From assembly GCF_030406325.1 (NCBI RefSeq), contig NZ_JAUEQY010000026.1:1-64000 (forward strand): 64,000 nucleotides of DNA, in the 5' to 3' direction. The translations under genes were made by a program, and so were the position numbers. The stretch comes from Actinomadura sp. DC4 (GTDB taxonomy: Bacteria; Actinomycetota; Actinomycetes; Streptosporangiales; Streptosporangiaceae). A model generated the notes under the pieces. The model was not told where the DNA came from, ran no database searches, and worked only from the letters and a program-made list of their open reading frames with translations. Below, in pieces: positions 25,636-33,657 of the stretch (position 1 is its first letter; each line of letters opens with the position of its first letter).

Positions 25636-26265
25636 GTGAGACGAGTCTTCGCCGTGTTCTCCGCCGCCATCGCCCTCGCCGGCGGCCTCACGCTGGTCTC
25701 CCAGACGGCCGGCGCCACCCCGCCCAACATCCCCTCCGCGAGCACGGCCGCCACTCGGCTCGCCACCCTCACCGTCGCCACCGAGAGCCACCAGTCCACC
25801 TACGACCGCGATCTGTTCCCCCACTGGATCACGATCAGCGGATCCTGCAACACCCGCGAGGAGGTGCTCAAGCGCGATGGCACGGGCGTGGCCACCGACT
25901 CCAGTTGCGCCGCGACCTCCGGCACCTGGCGCAGCCCGTACGACGGCGCGACCTGGACCGCCGCGAGCGACGTCGACATCGACCACATGGTGCCGCTCGC
26001 CGAGGCCTGGCGCTCGGGCGCGTGGGCCTGGACCACCGCGCAGCGGCAGACGTACGCGAACGATCTCGGTGGCCCCGAGCTGTGGGCGGTGACCGACAAC
26101 GTCAACCAGTCCAAGGGCGACCAGGACCCGACGACCTGGAAGCCGTCGCTGACCTCGTTCTGGTGCACCTACGCCCGCGCCTGGATCCAGGTCAAGTACT
26201 ACTACGCCCTCACGCTCCAGAGCGCCGAGAAGACCCAGCTGACCTCGATGCTCGCGACCTGCTGA
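25636..26265 (+). CDS. Secreted HNH-family nuclease
   Basis: A 209-aa protein; GTG start with AAGGAGA five bases upstream. A signal peptide ends near residue 29 (VSQTAGA). The mature part has the DUF1524/GmrSD-type HNH core DVDIDHMVPLAEAW and the later NQSKGDQDP, and conserved Cys residues likely to form disulfides (SGSCN, DSSCA, FWCTYA, LATC). It is predicted to act outside the cell on DNA, for nutrient recovery or competition. It is monocistronic and ends at a strong hairpin shared with the convergent lysozyme gene. Confidence 0.85.
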   Translation: MRRVFAVFSAAIALAGGLTLVSQTAGATPPNIPSASTAATRLATLTVATESHQSTYDRDLFPHWITISGSCNTREEVLKRDGTGVATDSSCAATSGTWRSPYDGATWTAASDVDIDHMVPLAEAWRSGAWAWTTAQRQTYANDLGGPELWAVTDNVNQSKGDQDPTTWKPSLTSFWCTYARAWIQVKYYYALTLQSAEKTQLTSMLATC

Positions 26266-26271
26266 CGCGCG

Positions 26272-26305
26272 GATGGCGCCCAGCGGCGGACCGCTGGGCG
26301 CCATC
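26272..26305. terminator. Bidirectional hairpin terminator between HNH and lysozyme genes
   Basis: Perfect 15-base arms (26272-26286 and 26291-26305) flank a CGGA loop. It lies 7 bp after the HNH stop and 17 bp after the convergent lysozyme stop. Confidence 0.85.
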
Positions 26306-26321
26306 GGCGATGACCGTGGGG

Positions 26322-27161
26322 TCAGGGGGTGTTGTTGGCGAGCGCGAGGAGCCGGGCCGCCGAACCGTTGAACACGTCCTGGTCGCCGGGGAAGGTGCCC
26401 CCGTCGGCCCACTGCCAGAAGGTGTAGAAGCTCCAGCCCGCGGGGAGCGTGCCGACGCTGCTGGAGTAGCGCGCGATGTCCAGCGGGTCATTGCCGGCGT
26501 ACGCGCTGGTGTTGCCCGTGCAGGTGGTCCACCAGTCGGTGGTGGTGTAGATCGTGGCCCAGCGAGTGGTCTTGGCGTGGTACTCGTTCAGGAAGGCCGT
26601 GATCCACGTGCGCATCGCCGACTGGCTGATGCCGTAGCAGGTGGAGCCGTTCGGGTTGTACTCGATGTCGAGCATGCCGGGCAGGGTCTGGTTGTCCTTC
26701 GACCACGCGCCACCGTGGGCGGCGAAGTAGTCGGCCTGCGCGGCGCCGCTGGAGCTCGCCGGCTGCGCGAAGTGGTACGCGCCGCGCACCAGGCCCGCGT
26801 AGTAGGCGTTGGTGTAGTTGGCGCTGAAGTTCGGGTCACGGTAGGTCGTGCCCTCGGTCGCCTTGATGTAGGCGAACTTCGCGCCCTGGTTCTTGACGGT
26901 GGTCCAGTTGATCGTGCCCTGCCAGTGACTCACGTCGAGTCCGGGCAGCCCACCGGGGGCGAGCTTGGGCGTGATGGTCATCCGCTGGCCCTCATGGGCG
27001 GCGATGGTCGAGCCCATGTAGTCGCGCTCGGGGTGGGCCATCGGGTTGGGCGTGGCGGCGTGGGCGGGGACGGTGAGGCCGACGGTCGCGGCGCCGGCGA
27101 CCGCGGCGAGCGTCGTGGTGGTCCTCAGCCAGCCGGCAAGCCGGCGGGGGGATGCGGCCAT
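26322..27161 (-). CDS. Secreted GH25 lysozyme (muramidase)
   Basis: A 279-aa protein with GAAGGAG before the ATG and a signal peptide ending near residue 36 (VPAHAAT). The GH25 fold is marked by GLDVSHWQGTINW, AKFAYIKATEG, GAYHFA and MLDIEYNP, the last carrying the catalytic Asp-x-Glu pair. It should cut the MurNAc-GlcNAc bond of peptidoglycan outside the cell. A lipoprotein paralogue lies at 38135. In-frame upstream starts lack ribosome sites. Confidence 0.92.
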   Translation of the reverse strand: MAASPRRLAGWLRTTTTLAAVAGAATVGLTVPAHAATPNPMAHPERDYMGSTIAAHEGQRMTITPKLAPGGLPGLDVSHWQGTINWTTVKNQGAKFAYIKATEGTTYRDPNFSANYTNAYYAGLVRGAYHFAQPASSSGAAQADYFAAHGGAWSKDNQTLPGMLDIEYNPNGSTCYGISQSAMRTWITAFLNEYHAKTTRWATIYTTTDWWTTCTGNTSAYAGNDPLDIARYSSSVGTLPAGWSFYTFWQWADGGTFPGDQDVFNGSAARLLALANNTP

Positions 27162-27464
27162 GGGGTTCTCCTTCAAGGGGGCGGGGTCCATGAGGACTGG
27201 CAGCACCTAGATTTCGACAGATTCTCACCTTGCTGGCAACGGTCCGGAAGGAATTTTTCTTACCGCGCCTTGACTGGGGCGGCATTTCGCCACGTAAACG
27301 GCATATGTCGCACACCGCGACCGGATGCGGCCAACGGTGACCCTGGACGCCTCTCCTGTCACGTGGGATGGCTCCGGGACACTCCACCTCAATCCGCCCA
27401 CGTCTCTCTAAATACTTAAGTACCTGCTTGACTGTTGTGCGGCTCGTCGTTGATACTTAGGCAC
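27162..27464. other. 303-bp divergent intergenic region
   Basis: No gene is seen. The left part is the AT-richer leader of the lysozyme gene (27180-27260); the right end carries the promoter and paired direct repeats of the ArsR operon. Confidence 0.55.
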
Positions 27465-27473
27465 GTGCTTAAC
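27413..27473 (+). promoter_or_regulatory. Promoter and paired 20-bp direct repeats of the ArsR-SRPBCC-MFS operon
   Basis: TACTTAAGTACCTGCTTGAC (27413-27432) recurs as TACTTAGGCACGTGCTTAAC (27454-27473), 16 of 20 identical, 41 bp apart. A -35 TTGACT (27428-27433) and a -10 GATACT (27452-27457) overlap them. The start would fall at or next to the GTG at 27465, so the mRNA is probably leaderless and repressed by its own ArsR product. Confidence 0.6.
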
Positions 27474-27800
27474 CATGAGCTGGACCGGATCTTCCAGGCG
27501 CTGGCGGACCCGACCCGTCGGGACATCGTCGAGCGGCTGACACGGGGACCCGCCTCGGTCAGCGCGCTCGCCGAGCCCCTGGCCATGTCGCTGCCGGCCG
27601 TCATGCAGCACCTGCAGGTGCTCGAGTCCTGCGGCCTGGTCCGCTCGGAGAAGGTCGGCCGGGTTCGTACGTGCCAGGTCGAACCGGCCGGCCTGCGGGC
27701 CGCCGAAGGCTGGCTCGGCCGGCAGCGCACCGCCTGGGAGGCCCGGCTGGACCGCCTCGGCGGCCACCTGAACGACGACGAACAGGAGGGCAGATCATGA
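27465..27800 (+). CDS. ArsR/SmtB-type repressor (SdpR-like)
   Basis: A 111-aa winged-helix protein: FQALADPTRRDIVERL, SVSALAEPLAMSLPAVMQHL and LVRSEKVGRVRTCQVEP. The ArsR metal-binding CxC is absent, so it belongs to the non-metal SdpR-like group, which often regulates a following SRPBCC gene. GTG 27465 is favoured as a leaderless start; no ribosome site is present. The stop overlaps the next ATG (ATGA). Confidence 0.88.
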   Translation: MLNHELDRIFQALADPTRRDIVERLTRGPASVSALAEPLAMSLPAVMQHLQVLESCGLVRSEKVGRVRTCQVEPAGLRAAEGWLGRQRTAWEARLDRLGGHLNDDEQEGRS

Positions 27801-28252
27801 CCGACCGCTCCGTGACCCACGCCACCTTCGACCTCGAACGCCGCTACCCCGTCCCGGTCGAGCGCGTCTTCGCCGCGTGGGCGGACCCGGCCGCCAAGGC
27901 CCGCTGGTTCGCGGCCCCCGGAGGCGGCCACGAGCTCGACTTCCGCGTGGGCGGCCGTGAGGTCAACCGCGGCAGGCACGGCGACGGGCCGCCGCTGACG
28001 TTCGAGGCCCGCTACCACGAGATCCTCCCGGGCGAGCGGATCGTCTACTCCTCCACGCTGCACGCCCGCGACACGCTGACCACGGCGTCGCTGACGACCG
28101 TCACGTTCGCCCCGGACGGCGAAGGAGCGATCCTCGTCCTGACCGAGCAGGGCACCTACCTCGACGGCCACGAGGACCCGGCCTGGCGCGAGCAGGGCAC
28201 GGCCGGCTGGCTCGACGCCCTGGGCACCCACCTCCGGGAAGGGCCGTCGTGA
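27797..28252 (+). CDS. SRPBCC (AHSA1/START-like) domain protein
   Basis: A 151-aa protein with the AHSA1-type pattern RRYPVPVERVFAAWADP, KARWFAAPGG, FEARYHEILPGERIVY and a C-terminal helix GWLDALGTHL. The fold makes a hydrophobic ligand cavity; the ligand is unknown. It is translationally coupled to the ArsR gene before it and to the transporter after it (GTGA), so it may sense or carry a compound that the transporter exports. Confidence 0.88.
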   Translation: MTDRSVTHATFDLERRYPVPVERVFAAWADPAAKARWFAAPGGGHELDFRVGGREVNRGRHGDGPPLTFEARYHEILPGERIVYSSTLHARDTLTTASLTTVTFAPDGEGAILVLTEQGTYLDGHEDPAWREQGTAGWLDALGTHLREGPS

Positions 28253-29634
28253 GGACCCGCCGCGGAGGGGTGCTCGTGCTGCTCGGCACCGCGTTCCTCA
28301 TGACGATCCTGGACGGGACGAGCCTGCTCACCGCCCTTCCCTCGATCGGGCGCGACCTCCACCTCGGCGGCCCCGTCCTCCAGTGGACCGTGACCGCGTA
28401 CGCGCTGGCGTTCAGCGGTCCGCTGCTCCTGTGCGGGCGGGCCACCGACCTGCTCGGCCGCCGGCGGATGTTCCTGACCGGGATGGTCCTGCGGGTGGTC
28501 GCCTCGCTGCTCTGCGGGCTCACGCCCTCCGCCGGGATCCTCGTCGCCGGGCGGGCGCTGCAGGGCCTGTCGGCGGCGATCATCGCCCCGGCCGCCCTGT
28601 CGATGGTGACGAACGCCTTCCCCGAGGGCCCCGAACGGAACCGGGCGCTGGGGATCTGGGGTGGCATCGGCGGGGTCGGCGCCACCGCCGGCCTGCTGCT
28701 CGGCGGCCTGATCACCGAGACGTTCGGCTGGCCCTGGGTGTTCTGGATCAACGTGCCGGTCGGCCTCGCCGTCCTCGCCCTCGCGCCGGCCGTGCTGGTG
28801 GAGAGCCGCGGGCCGGCGCGCGGCCGTCCGTTCGACCTGGCCGGCGCCGCGACGGTGACGCCGGCCATGACACTGCTGGTCCTGGCGATCATCGGGCTGC
28901 CGGCGGCGAGCCCGGCCCGAACGGCCGGCCTGCTCGCCGGCGCCGCGGGGTTCGCCGCGCTGTTCGCCCTCGTCGAGCGGCGTTCGGCCGCACCGCTGTT
29001 GCCGCTCGGCGCGCTGCGCTCACGGTCGCTCACCGGCGGGAACGTCGTCATGCTGCTCGCCGGCATGACCGTCGACGGCATGCTCGTCACCCTGACCGCG
29101 TACGGCCAGCGGGTCCTCGGCTGGTCACCGATCCGGTTCGGGCTCATGGCGGCGGTCATGACCGTGACGTCGGTGGCCGGCGCGCTGGTGAGCCAGCGGC
29201 GCGTCACGCGTACCGGCGTCCGGCGCGTGGCCGTCACGGGTACGGCCCTGCTCGCCTGCGCGTCGGCCCTGCTCGTACCGGCCGGCTCGCCGTTGCCGAT
29301 CGCCGCCGCCCTGCTGGTCTTCGGCGCGGGCATGGGCGCCGCCGCGGTGGGCGCGCAGATCGCCGCGCTCTCCGGCGTCGCCGTGGAGCACTCGGGACTC
29401 GCCGCCGGGCTGGCCGACACGTCCTTCGCCGTCGGTACGGCGCTCGGTGTGGCCGTCTGCGGGAGCGTCGCGGTGGCCGGCGGACCGCGGGCCGCCTTCG
29501 TCGCGGCGGGCGTCTTCGCCTGCGCCGGAACGGCCGCCGCCCTGACCCTGCTCCCCCTACGGGCTCAGCCGGGCAGCGGGAACTCGGTCACCGTCCGCCA
29601 CGATCCCGAGGACGCCGCCACGAGACGTGCGTGA
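28249..29634 (+). CDS. MFS drug-efflux transporter, DHA2 type
   Basis: A 461-aa membrane protein with DHA2 signatures: ILDGTSLLTALPSIGRDL in the first helix, LLGRRRMFLTG in the first loop, and a fifth-helix motif near GIGGVGATAGLLLGG. About 14 membrane helices are expected. It should export small lipophilic compounds by proton antiport. GTG start overlaps the SRPBCC stop; it is the last gene of an operon repressed by ArsR. Its final 23 codons overlap the convergent 2H phosphoesterase gene. Confidence 0.9.
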   Translation: MRTRRGGVLVLLGTAFLMTILDGTSLLTALPSIGRDLHLGGPVLQWTVTAYALAFSGPLLLCGRATDLLGRRRMFLTGMVLRVVASLLCGLTPSAGILVAGRALQGLSAAIIAPAALSMVTNAFPEGPERNRALGIWGGIGGVGATAGLLLGGLITETFGWPWVFWINVPVGLAVLALAPAVLVESRGPARGRPFDLAGAATVTPAMTLLVLAIIGLPAASPARTAGLLAGAAGFAALFALVERRSAAPLLPLGALRSRSLTGGNVVMLLAGMTVDGMLVTLTAYGQRVLGWSPIRFGLMAAVMTVTSVAGALVSQRRVTRTGVRRVAVTGTALLACASALLVPAGSPLPIAAALLVFGAGMGAAAVGAQIAALSGVAVEHSGLAAGLADTSFAVGTALGVAVCGSVAVAGGPRAAFVAAGVFACAGTAAALTLLPLRAQPGSGNSVTVRHDPEDAATRRA

Positions 29635-30113
29635 TCGACCCTCGCGGGAATGGGGAGTTCGGGCTGGATCGCGACGGCCGCACGTTTCAGGCTTTCGAGA
29701 TTCGCGACCGCCACACTGCCGATCGTGAGGTGCGGGATCGAGTCCGAATGTTCGCCGCGATAAGGCGGGCAATCCGGAAATCTCCGCCAGACCGAACGCG
29801 TCAGTTCACGGAAATGGCGGTCCGGTTCCGGACTCAGCCAGACGACGTCGTCACCGAACCACTTGACCTGGGTGAACGCACAGTCGAAGGCGGGCACCTC
29901 CGCCAGGGCGGCACCGGCCTCGGCGAGGGTCTCGGCGTCGATCCGATCCGGCGCGACAAAAGGGTAAAGAACCGTCACATGCGCCGACATACCCCGAGCA
30001 GCGGATTGGTCTAATTTCTTCCTGAAACGCCCCACCGTACGCTCCGCGGCGCCCACCGGAATGATGATGGCGGTCTCCGTCGCTCCGGCCAGCCGGTCGA
30101 TATCAGCCCGCAT
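29565..30113 (-). CDS. 2'-5' RNA ligase / 2H phosphoesterase family protein
   Basis: A 182-aa protein with the two defining His-x-Thr motifs, AHVTVLYPF and PHLTIGSV. The family contains cyclic phosphodiesterases and RNA ligases; the substrate here is unknown. The ATG at 30113 has GGGGAG eleven bases upstream; a TTG at 30134 with GGGAG is an alternative that adds seven residues. Its 3' end overlaps the MFS gene by 70 bp on the opposite strand. Confidence 0.82.
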   Translation of the reverse strand: MRADIDRLAGATETAIIIPVGAAERTVGRFRKKLDQSAARGMSAHVTVLYPFVAPDRIDAETLAEAGAALAEVPAFDCAFTQVKWFGDDVVWLSPEPDRHFRELTRSVWRRFPDCPPYRGEHSDSIPHLTIGSVAVANLESLKRAAVAIQPELPIPARVDHARLVAASSGSWRTVTEFPLPG

Positions 30114-30228
30114 ATTCCGAACAACTCCCCTCAAACAACTCCCATGTTCAATCGTTACACATGGTGAGATTCACTAACGGGTAGTCAACGGTTCGTCTGC
30201 CTCCGCTCACACCTCCCGAGGAGTCGTC

Positions 30229-30747
30229 ATGGCATTCCCTCGTCGTGGTCGTGTACTCGCCGCGATCCCTCTTCTGCTCTCCGGACCGGCCCTCGCCCTC
30301 CCCGCCGCCGCCTCGCCCGGCGCCCAGCGGCTGTTCACCGCCAACCTCGTCAACCGGCACAGCAACCTGTGCCTGTCGGTCGACGGCGCCGCGTACGACA
30401 ACGGCGCCCGCATGCTGCAGTGGGACTGCGGCCCGCGGGACAACCAGCAGTGGAACTTCGCCCCGACCACCGAGGGCTATTACCAGGTCCGCTCCGACGA
30501 CAGCGGCAAGTGCCTGTCGGTGTCGAACGCCGCCACCCACAACGGAGCCCCGGTCCTGCAGTGGGACTGCGGCACGCGCGACAACCAGAAGTGGAGGCTC
30601 GTCCAGCGCGACGACGGATTCTTCGCCATCGTCGCCCGCAACAGCCAGAAGTGCCTGTCGATCCTCGACCGGTCGACCGACAACGGCGCGCCCGCCCTCC
30701 AGTGGGAGTGCGGTTCCCACCACGAGCAGCACTGGCGGCTGGCGTGA
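30229..30747 (+). CDS. Secreted ricin-type beta-trefoil lectin
   Basis: A 172-aa protein with GAGGAG before the ATG and a signal peptide ending near residue 28 (LPAAAS). The mature part is one beta-trefoil of three repeats, each with CLS(V/I), NGAxxLQW-C and a QxW-like end: NQQWNF, NQKWRL and EQHWRL. There is no attached enzyme domain. It probably binds galactose- or xylose-type sugars outside the cell. The phosphatase gene follows 16 bp later. Confidence 0.9.
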   Translation: MAFPRRGRVLAAIPLLLSGPALALPAAASPGAQRLFTANLVNRHSNLCLSVDGAAYDNGARMLQWDCGPRDNQQWNFAPTTEGYYQVRSDDSGKCLSVSNAATHNGAPVLQWDCGTRDNQKWRLVQRDDGFFAIVARNSQKCLSILDRSTDNGAPALQWECGSHHEQHWRLA

Positions 30748-30763
30748 GCCGAATAATGGGGTC

Positions 30764-31204
30764 GTGACCGATCCTCTCCCCGGCGCGATCCGGCTGCCCG
30801 ACGGATGCCGGGTGCGCGGCCGTGGCCTGCGCCGTCCGGCCCCCGGTGGACCGCCGCCCGGCTTCGGCCTCTACCTGGGTTCGGACCGGCTGCGCAGCCG
30901 CCACGAAGCCGCGCTCACGTGGCCCCACGCCTGGATCGACTGGCCCGACTTCCTCCTGCCGAAGGACCGGGACGAGGCCGTACGCCGGATCAACGCGCTG
31001 CACGACCGGGCGCGGGACGGTGACGCGGTCGAGGTCGCGTGCGGCGGTGGAATCGGCCGTACGGGCACGGTGATCGCCTGCCTCGCCGTCCTGTCCGGGG
31101 TGAACCCCGGCGAGGCGGTCTCCTGGACCCGGGCGAACTACCATCACCGCGCCGTCGAGACGCCCTGGCAGCGCCGCTGGGTCGCCCGCTTCCCCGTCAG
31201 GTGA
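30764..31204 (+). CDS. Small protein-tyrosine phosphatase (dual-specificity-like)
   Basis: A 146-aa protein with the P-loop CGGGIGRTG (Cys-x5-Arg-Thr) and upstream WPDF, matching the catalytic cysteine loop and the general-acid WPD loop of tyrosine phosphatases. The usual His before the Cys is Ala. It has no signal peptide, so it acts in the cytoplasm. GTG 30764 is chosen as it gives the compact family length, but its ribosome site is weak. It may be co-transcribed with the lectin gene. Confidence 0.8.
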   Translation: MTDPLPGAIRLPDGCRVRGRGLRRPAPGGPPPGFGLYLGSDRLRSRHEAALTWPHAWIDWPDFLLPKDRDEAVRRINALHDRARDGDAVEVACGGGIGRTGTVIACLAVLSGVNPGEAVSWTRANYHHRAVETPWQRRWVARFPVR

Positions 31205-31216
31205 GCTCCGGGCGGG

Positions 31217-31687
31217 TCAGCACTCCGGGTCGCTGAGGGCCTCGGCACAGGTCGTGCCGGTCGAGGCCAGCTGGAGCAGGGTGTAGAGCGTCTCGCGCTG
31301 CTCCTTGTCGAGCGCACTGAGCACGTGGTCCTCGACCGCCGCGAGGGCGAACTCGGCCTTCGCGAGGATGCGCACCCCGGCGTCGGTGAGCTCGACGATG
31401 TGCCGGCGGCGGTCTTCGGGTGAGCGCCGCCGCTCGATGAACTCGTTGGCCTCGAGCTCGTTGAGCAGGCCGACGATGTTGGTCCCGTCCATCTCCAGCG
31501 TGGCCGAGAGGGCTTGTTGCGAGCAGCCGCCGCGGTCGCGCAGCACCGTGAGCATGAGCAGGTGGCGCGGGCGCAGGCCGAGCGGCGTCAGCACCGACTC
31601 CCCGCGCTGCCGCATCCGGCGCGCCAGGTGGTCGAGCAGCGCACCCGAGCGGTGCAGCGGCTGGTTGATCACGGGGAGGGAGACCAC
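31217..31687 (-). CDS. MarR family transcriptional regulator
   Basis: A 156-aa winged-helix protein: LGLRPRHLLMLTVLRDRGG, CSQQALSATLEMDGTNIVGL, and the wing ERRRSPEDRRRHIVELT. It diverges from the azoreductase gene, sharing a region with overlapping inverted repeats, so it probably represses both and responds to quinones or phenolic compounds. GTG start with GGGG upstream. Confidence 0.9.
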   Translation of the reverse strand: MVSLPVINQPLHRSGALLDHLARRMRQRGESVLTPLGLRPRHLLMLTVLRDRGGCSQQALSATLEMDGTNIVGLLNELEANEFIERRRSPEDRRRHIVELTDAGVRILAKAEFALAAVEDHVLSALDKEQRETLYTLLQLASTGTTCAEALSDPEC

Positions 31688-31704
31688 GTCCCCAAGTCTA
31701 TCCG

Positions 31705-31751
31705 AGGAGGCCTCCTATCCATGTGATACAAATGGTTTGTCTTACGCAAAC
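31705..31751. promoter_or_regulatory. Operator region between MarR and azoreductase genes
   Basis: Three inverted repeats lie in 85 bp: AGGAGGCCTCCT (31705-31716, perfect), ACAAATGGTTTGT (31728-31740, perfect 5-base arms) and GTTTG-TCTTACG-CAAAC (31735-31751). The last two overlap and fit MarR dimer sites. Confidence 0.5.
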
Positions 31752-31772
31752 GATCCATGAGAGGCCATCGAT

Positions 31773-32414
31773 ATGTCGCATCTCCTGCACATCGACTCGA
31801 GCATCCAGGGCGAGCGCTCCATCAGCCGGCGGCTCACCGCCCGCGCCGCCGCGGCGTGGCGCGCCGTACATCCCGAGGGCACCGTCACGTACCGCGACCT
31901 GGGCCGCGATCCGCTGCCGCACTTCGACGAGGCCACCGGGCTGGCCCGGATGGTGCCGGCCGACCAGCGCACGCCCGCCCAGTCCGCCTCGTGGGAGCTC
32001 AGCCGCGAGGTGATCGAGGAGATCAAGCGGGCCGACACGGTCCTGCTCGGCCTGCCGGTCTACAACTACGGCGCGCCCAGCAGCGTGAAGACCTGGGTCG
32101 ACCACCTCATCGCGCCGGGCCTGTCGATCGACGCCGAGACCAACGCCGGCCTGCTCGGCGGCCGGGAGTTCCTGGTCCTGGCGAGCCGTGGCGGCGGCTA
32201 CGGCGAGGGCGCGCCGCGCCAGGGCTGGGACCACGCGGAGGCCTGGCTCCCGCACGGCGTCTCGCTCACCGGCCTGGAGCCGCGCTTCATCACCGCCGAA
32301 CTCACTCTCGCCCGTACGAACCCGGCCATGGCCGGCCTGATCCCGCTGGCCGACGAGAGCCTCGCCGCCGCCGAGGAGGCCATCGACCGTCTCTGGGCGC
32401 CCGTGAAGGTGTGA
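31773..32414 (+). CDS. FMN-dependent NADH-azoreductase (flavodoxin fold)
   Basis: A 213-aa AzoR-type protein: HIDSSIQGERSISRRL binds the FMN phosphate, LPVYNYGAPSSVKTWVDHL is the FMN-edge loop, and LASRGGGYGEG the second loop. It reduces azo compounds and quinones with NAD(P)H in the cytoplasm. GAGAGG precedes the ATG. Divergence from MarR suggests induction by electrophiles. Confidence 0.9.
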   Translation: MSHLLHIDSSIQGERSISRRLTARAAAAWRAVHPEGTVTYRDLGRDPLPHFDEATGLARMVPADQRTPAQSASWELSREVIEEIKRADTVLLGLPVYNYGAPSSVKTWVDHLIAPGLSIDAETNAGLLGGREFLVLASRGGGYGEGAPRQGWDHAEAWLPHGVSLTGLEPRFITAELTLARTNPAMAGLIPLADESLAAAEEAIDRLWAPVKV

Positions 32415-32619
32415 GACGCCGCGCGGCCCCGGCCCGCCACTTCGGCGACGCGGCGGGCGTGGCGTCCGTACCGACGCGCTCGCCGCGTGGTCGATCGTGC
32501 ACGGGTTCGCCGGCCTGTGGCGGTCAGCGGCCGCCCCTTCACCCCCCGCTGACCGGGCGCCTTGCCGCGGGTTCCACGGTGTGACGTAATGGGCCCTCGC
32601 GCCACGGAAGGAACACCTG

Positions 32620-33024
32620 ATGACGCCTGACGATGCCCGCGAAGCGGCGAGCGCCGCCCGCCCCGCCGCCGAACTGCTCGAACGCCTGGCCGACCGGCTC
32701 GGCGGCCGCGCGTCGGTGTCGGCCGTCTTCGGCGACCCGGTCGAACGCGGGGACGTCACGATCATCCCCGTCGCCACGGTCGGCTTCGGGTTCGGCGCCG
32801 GTGTGGGCGTCGGCCGCAAGAACAAGGAAGAGGACCAGGGCCAGGGCGGCGGCGGAGGCGGCAGCACCTGGGCCGTGCCACGGGGCTACATCCAGATCAA
32901 GGACGGCCAGGCCGTCTACCGGCCGATCCGCGACCAGCGGATGGACCTCCTGCTGGCCGCCCTCGTGACCGGCTCCGTCGCCGTGCGAGTCGCGCGAGCC
33001 CTGGTCAGGTCGCGCGGCCGCTGA
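32620..33024 (+). CDS. GerW/YtfJ family sporulation protein
   Basis: A 134-aa protein with the family pattern ASVSAVFGDPVERGDVTIIPVA, a glycine-rich GFGFGAGVGVG, a charged gap, then PRGYIQIKDGQAVYRPI. The end (LLLAALVTGSVAVRVARAL) could be a short membrane or amphipathic helix. The Bacillus homologue is linked to spores; the role in actinomycetes is unknown. GGAAGGAA precedes the ATG. The 205 bp upstream show no gene. Confidence 0.8.
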   Translation: MTPDDAREAASAARPAAELLERLADRLGGRASVSAVFGDPVERGDVTIIPVATVGFGFGAGVGVGRKNKEEDQGQGGGGGGSTWAVPRGYIQIKDGQAVYRPIRDQRMDLLLAALVTGSVAVRVARALVRSRGR

Positions 33025-33208
33025 GTCCCACGACGCGCCGTCGCGGCTCGTCACGTACCCCGTCCCTTCCGGCACGACTGCGACGCCTCCCCGCAGGTCC
33101 CGGCCATGGCGGTCGCCCGCCGCGCGCCGGCCGGCCGACGGGTCGTAGCCTGTCCGCATCCTCGGCGCTGCCGAACGGCATGGCCCGACCGATGAGCGAA
33201 GGAGCCGG

Positions 33209-33637
33209 ATGAGACTGTCGATCAAGGCGAGGACCGCGCCCGGCCGGGTGACCACCGGTGCGTACATCCTGCATTCCGGGCTCGGCAAGTGGGGCGGCGG
33301 CGACGAGCAGGCGGCCGGGGTCCACAAGACGGCCGCCGCGGCGTTCCCGTTCCTCAACGCGGTCCCGCCGCGTACGTTCCTGCGACTGCTCGCCGGCGCG
33401 GAGATCGCGACCGGTACCGCGCTGCTGGCGCCCTTCGTGCCCGAGGCGATCGCCGGCGCCGCGCTCACCGGATTCTCCGGCAGCCTGATGGCGATGTACG
33501 CGCGGACGCCGGCCATGCGCAAGCCCGGCTCGATCTGGCCCAGCCCGGCCGGCCTCGGGGTCAGCAAGGACGTCTGGATGCTGGGCATCGGGCTGGGCCT
33601 GCTGGCCGACGCCGCGACCGACCGCCGGAAGGACTGA
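33209..33637 (+). CDS. Small membrane protein, DoxX-like
   Basis: A 142-aa protein with about four hydrophobic segments (GAYILHSGLGKWG, FLRLLAGAEIATGTALLAPF, ALTGFSGSLMAMYA, VWMLGIGLGLLAD). Size and layout resemble DoxX/DUF4383-type membrane proteins, without a diagnostic motif. GAAGGAG precedes the ATG. Function is not known. Confidence 0.7.
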   Translation: MRLSIKARTAPGRVTTGAYILHSGLGKWGGGDEQAAGVHKTAAAAFPFLNAVPPRTFLRLLAGAEIATGTALLAPFVPEAIAGAALTGFSGSLMAMYARTPAMRKPGSIWPSPAGLGVSKDVWMLGIGLGLLADAATDRRKD

Positions 33638-33657
33638 TCCAGCGCGGGGCCCGCGCG

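Noticed and set aside
32415-32619. Small gene between azoreductase and GerW genes
   Set aside because: Only Arg-rich shadow frames are open; no start with a ribosome site.
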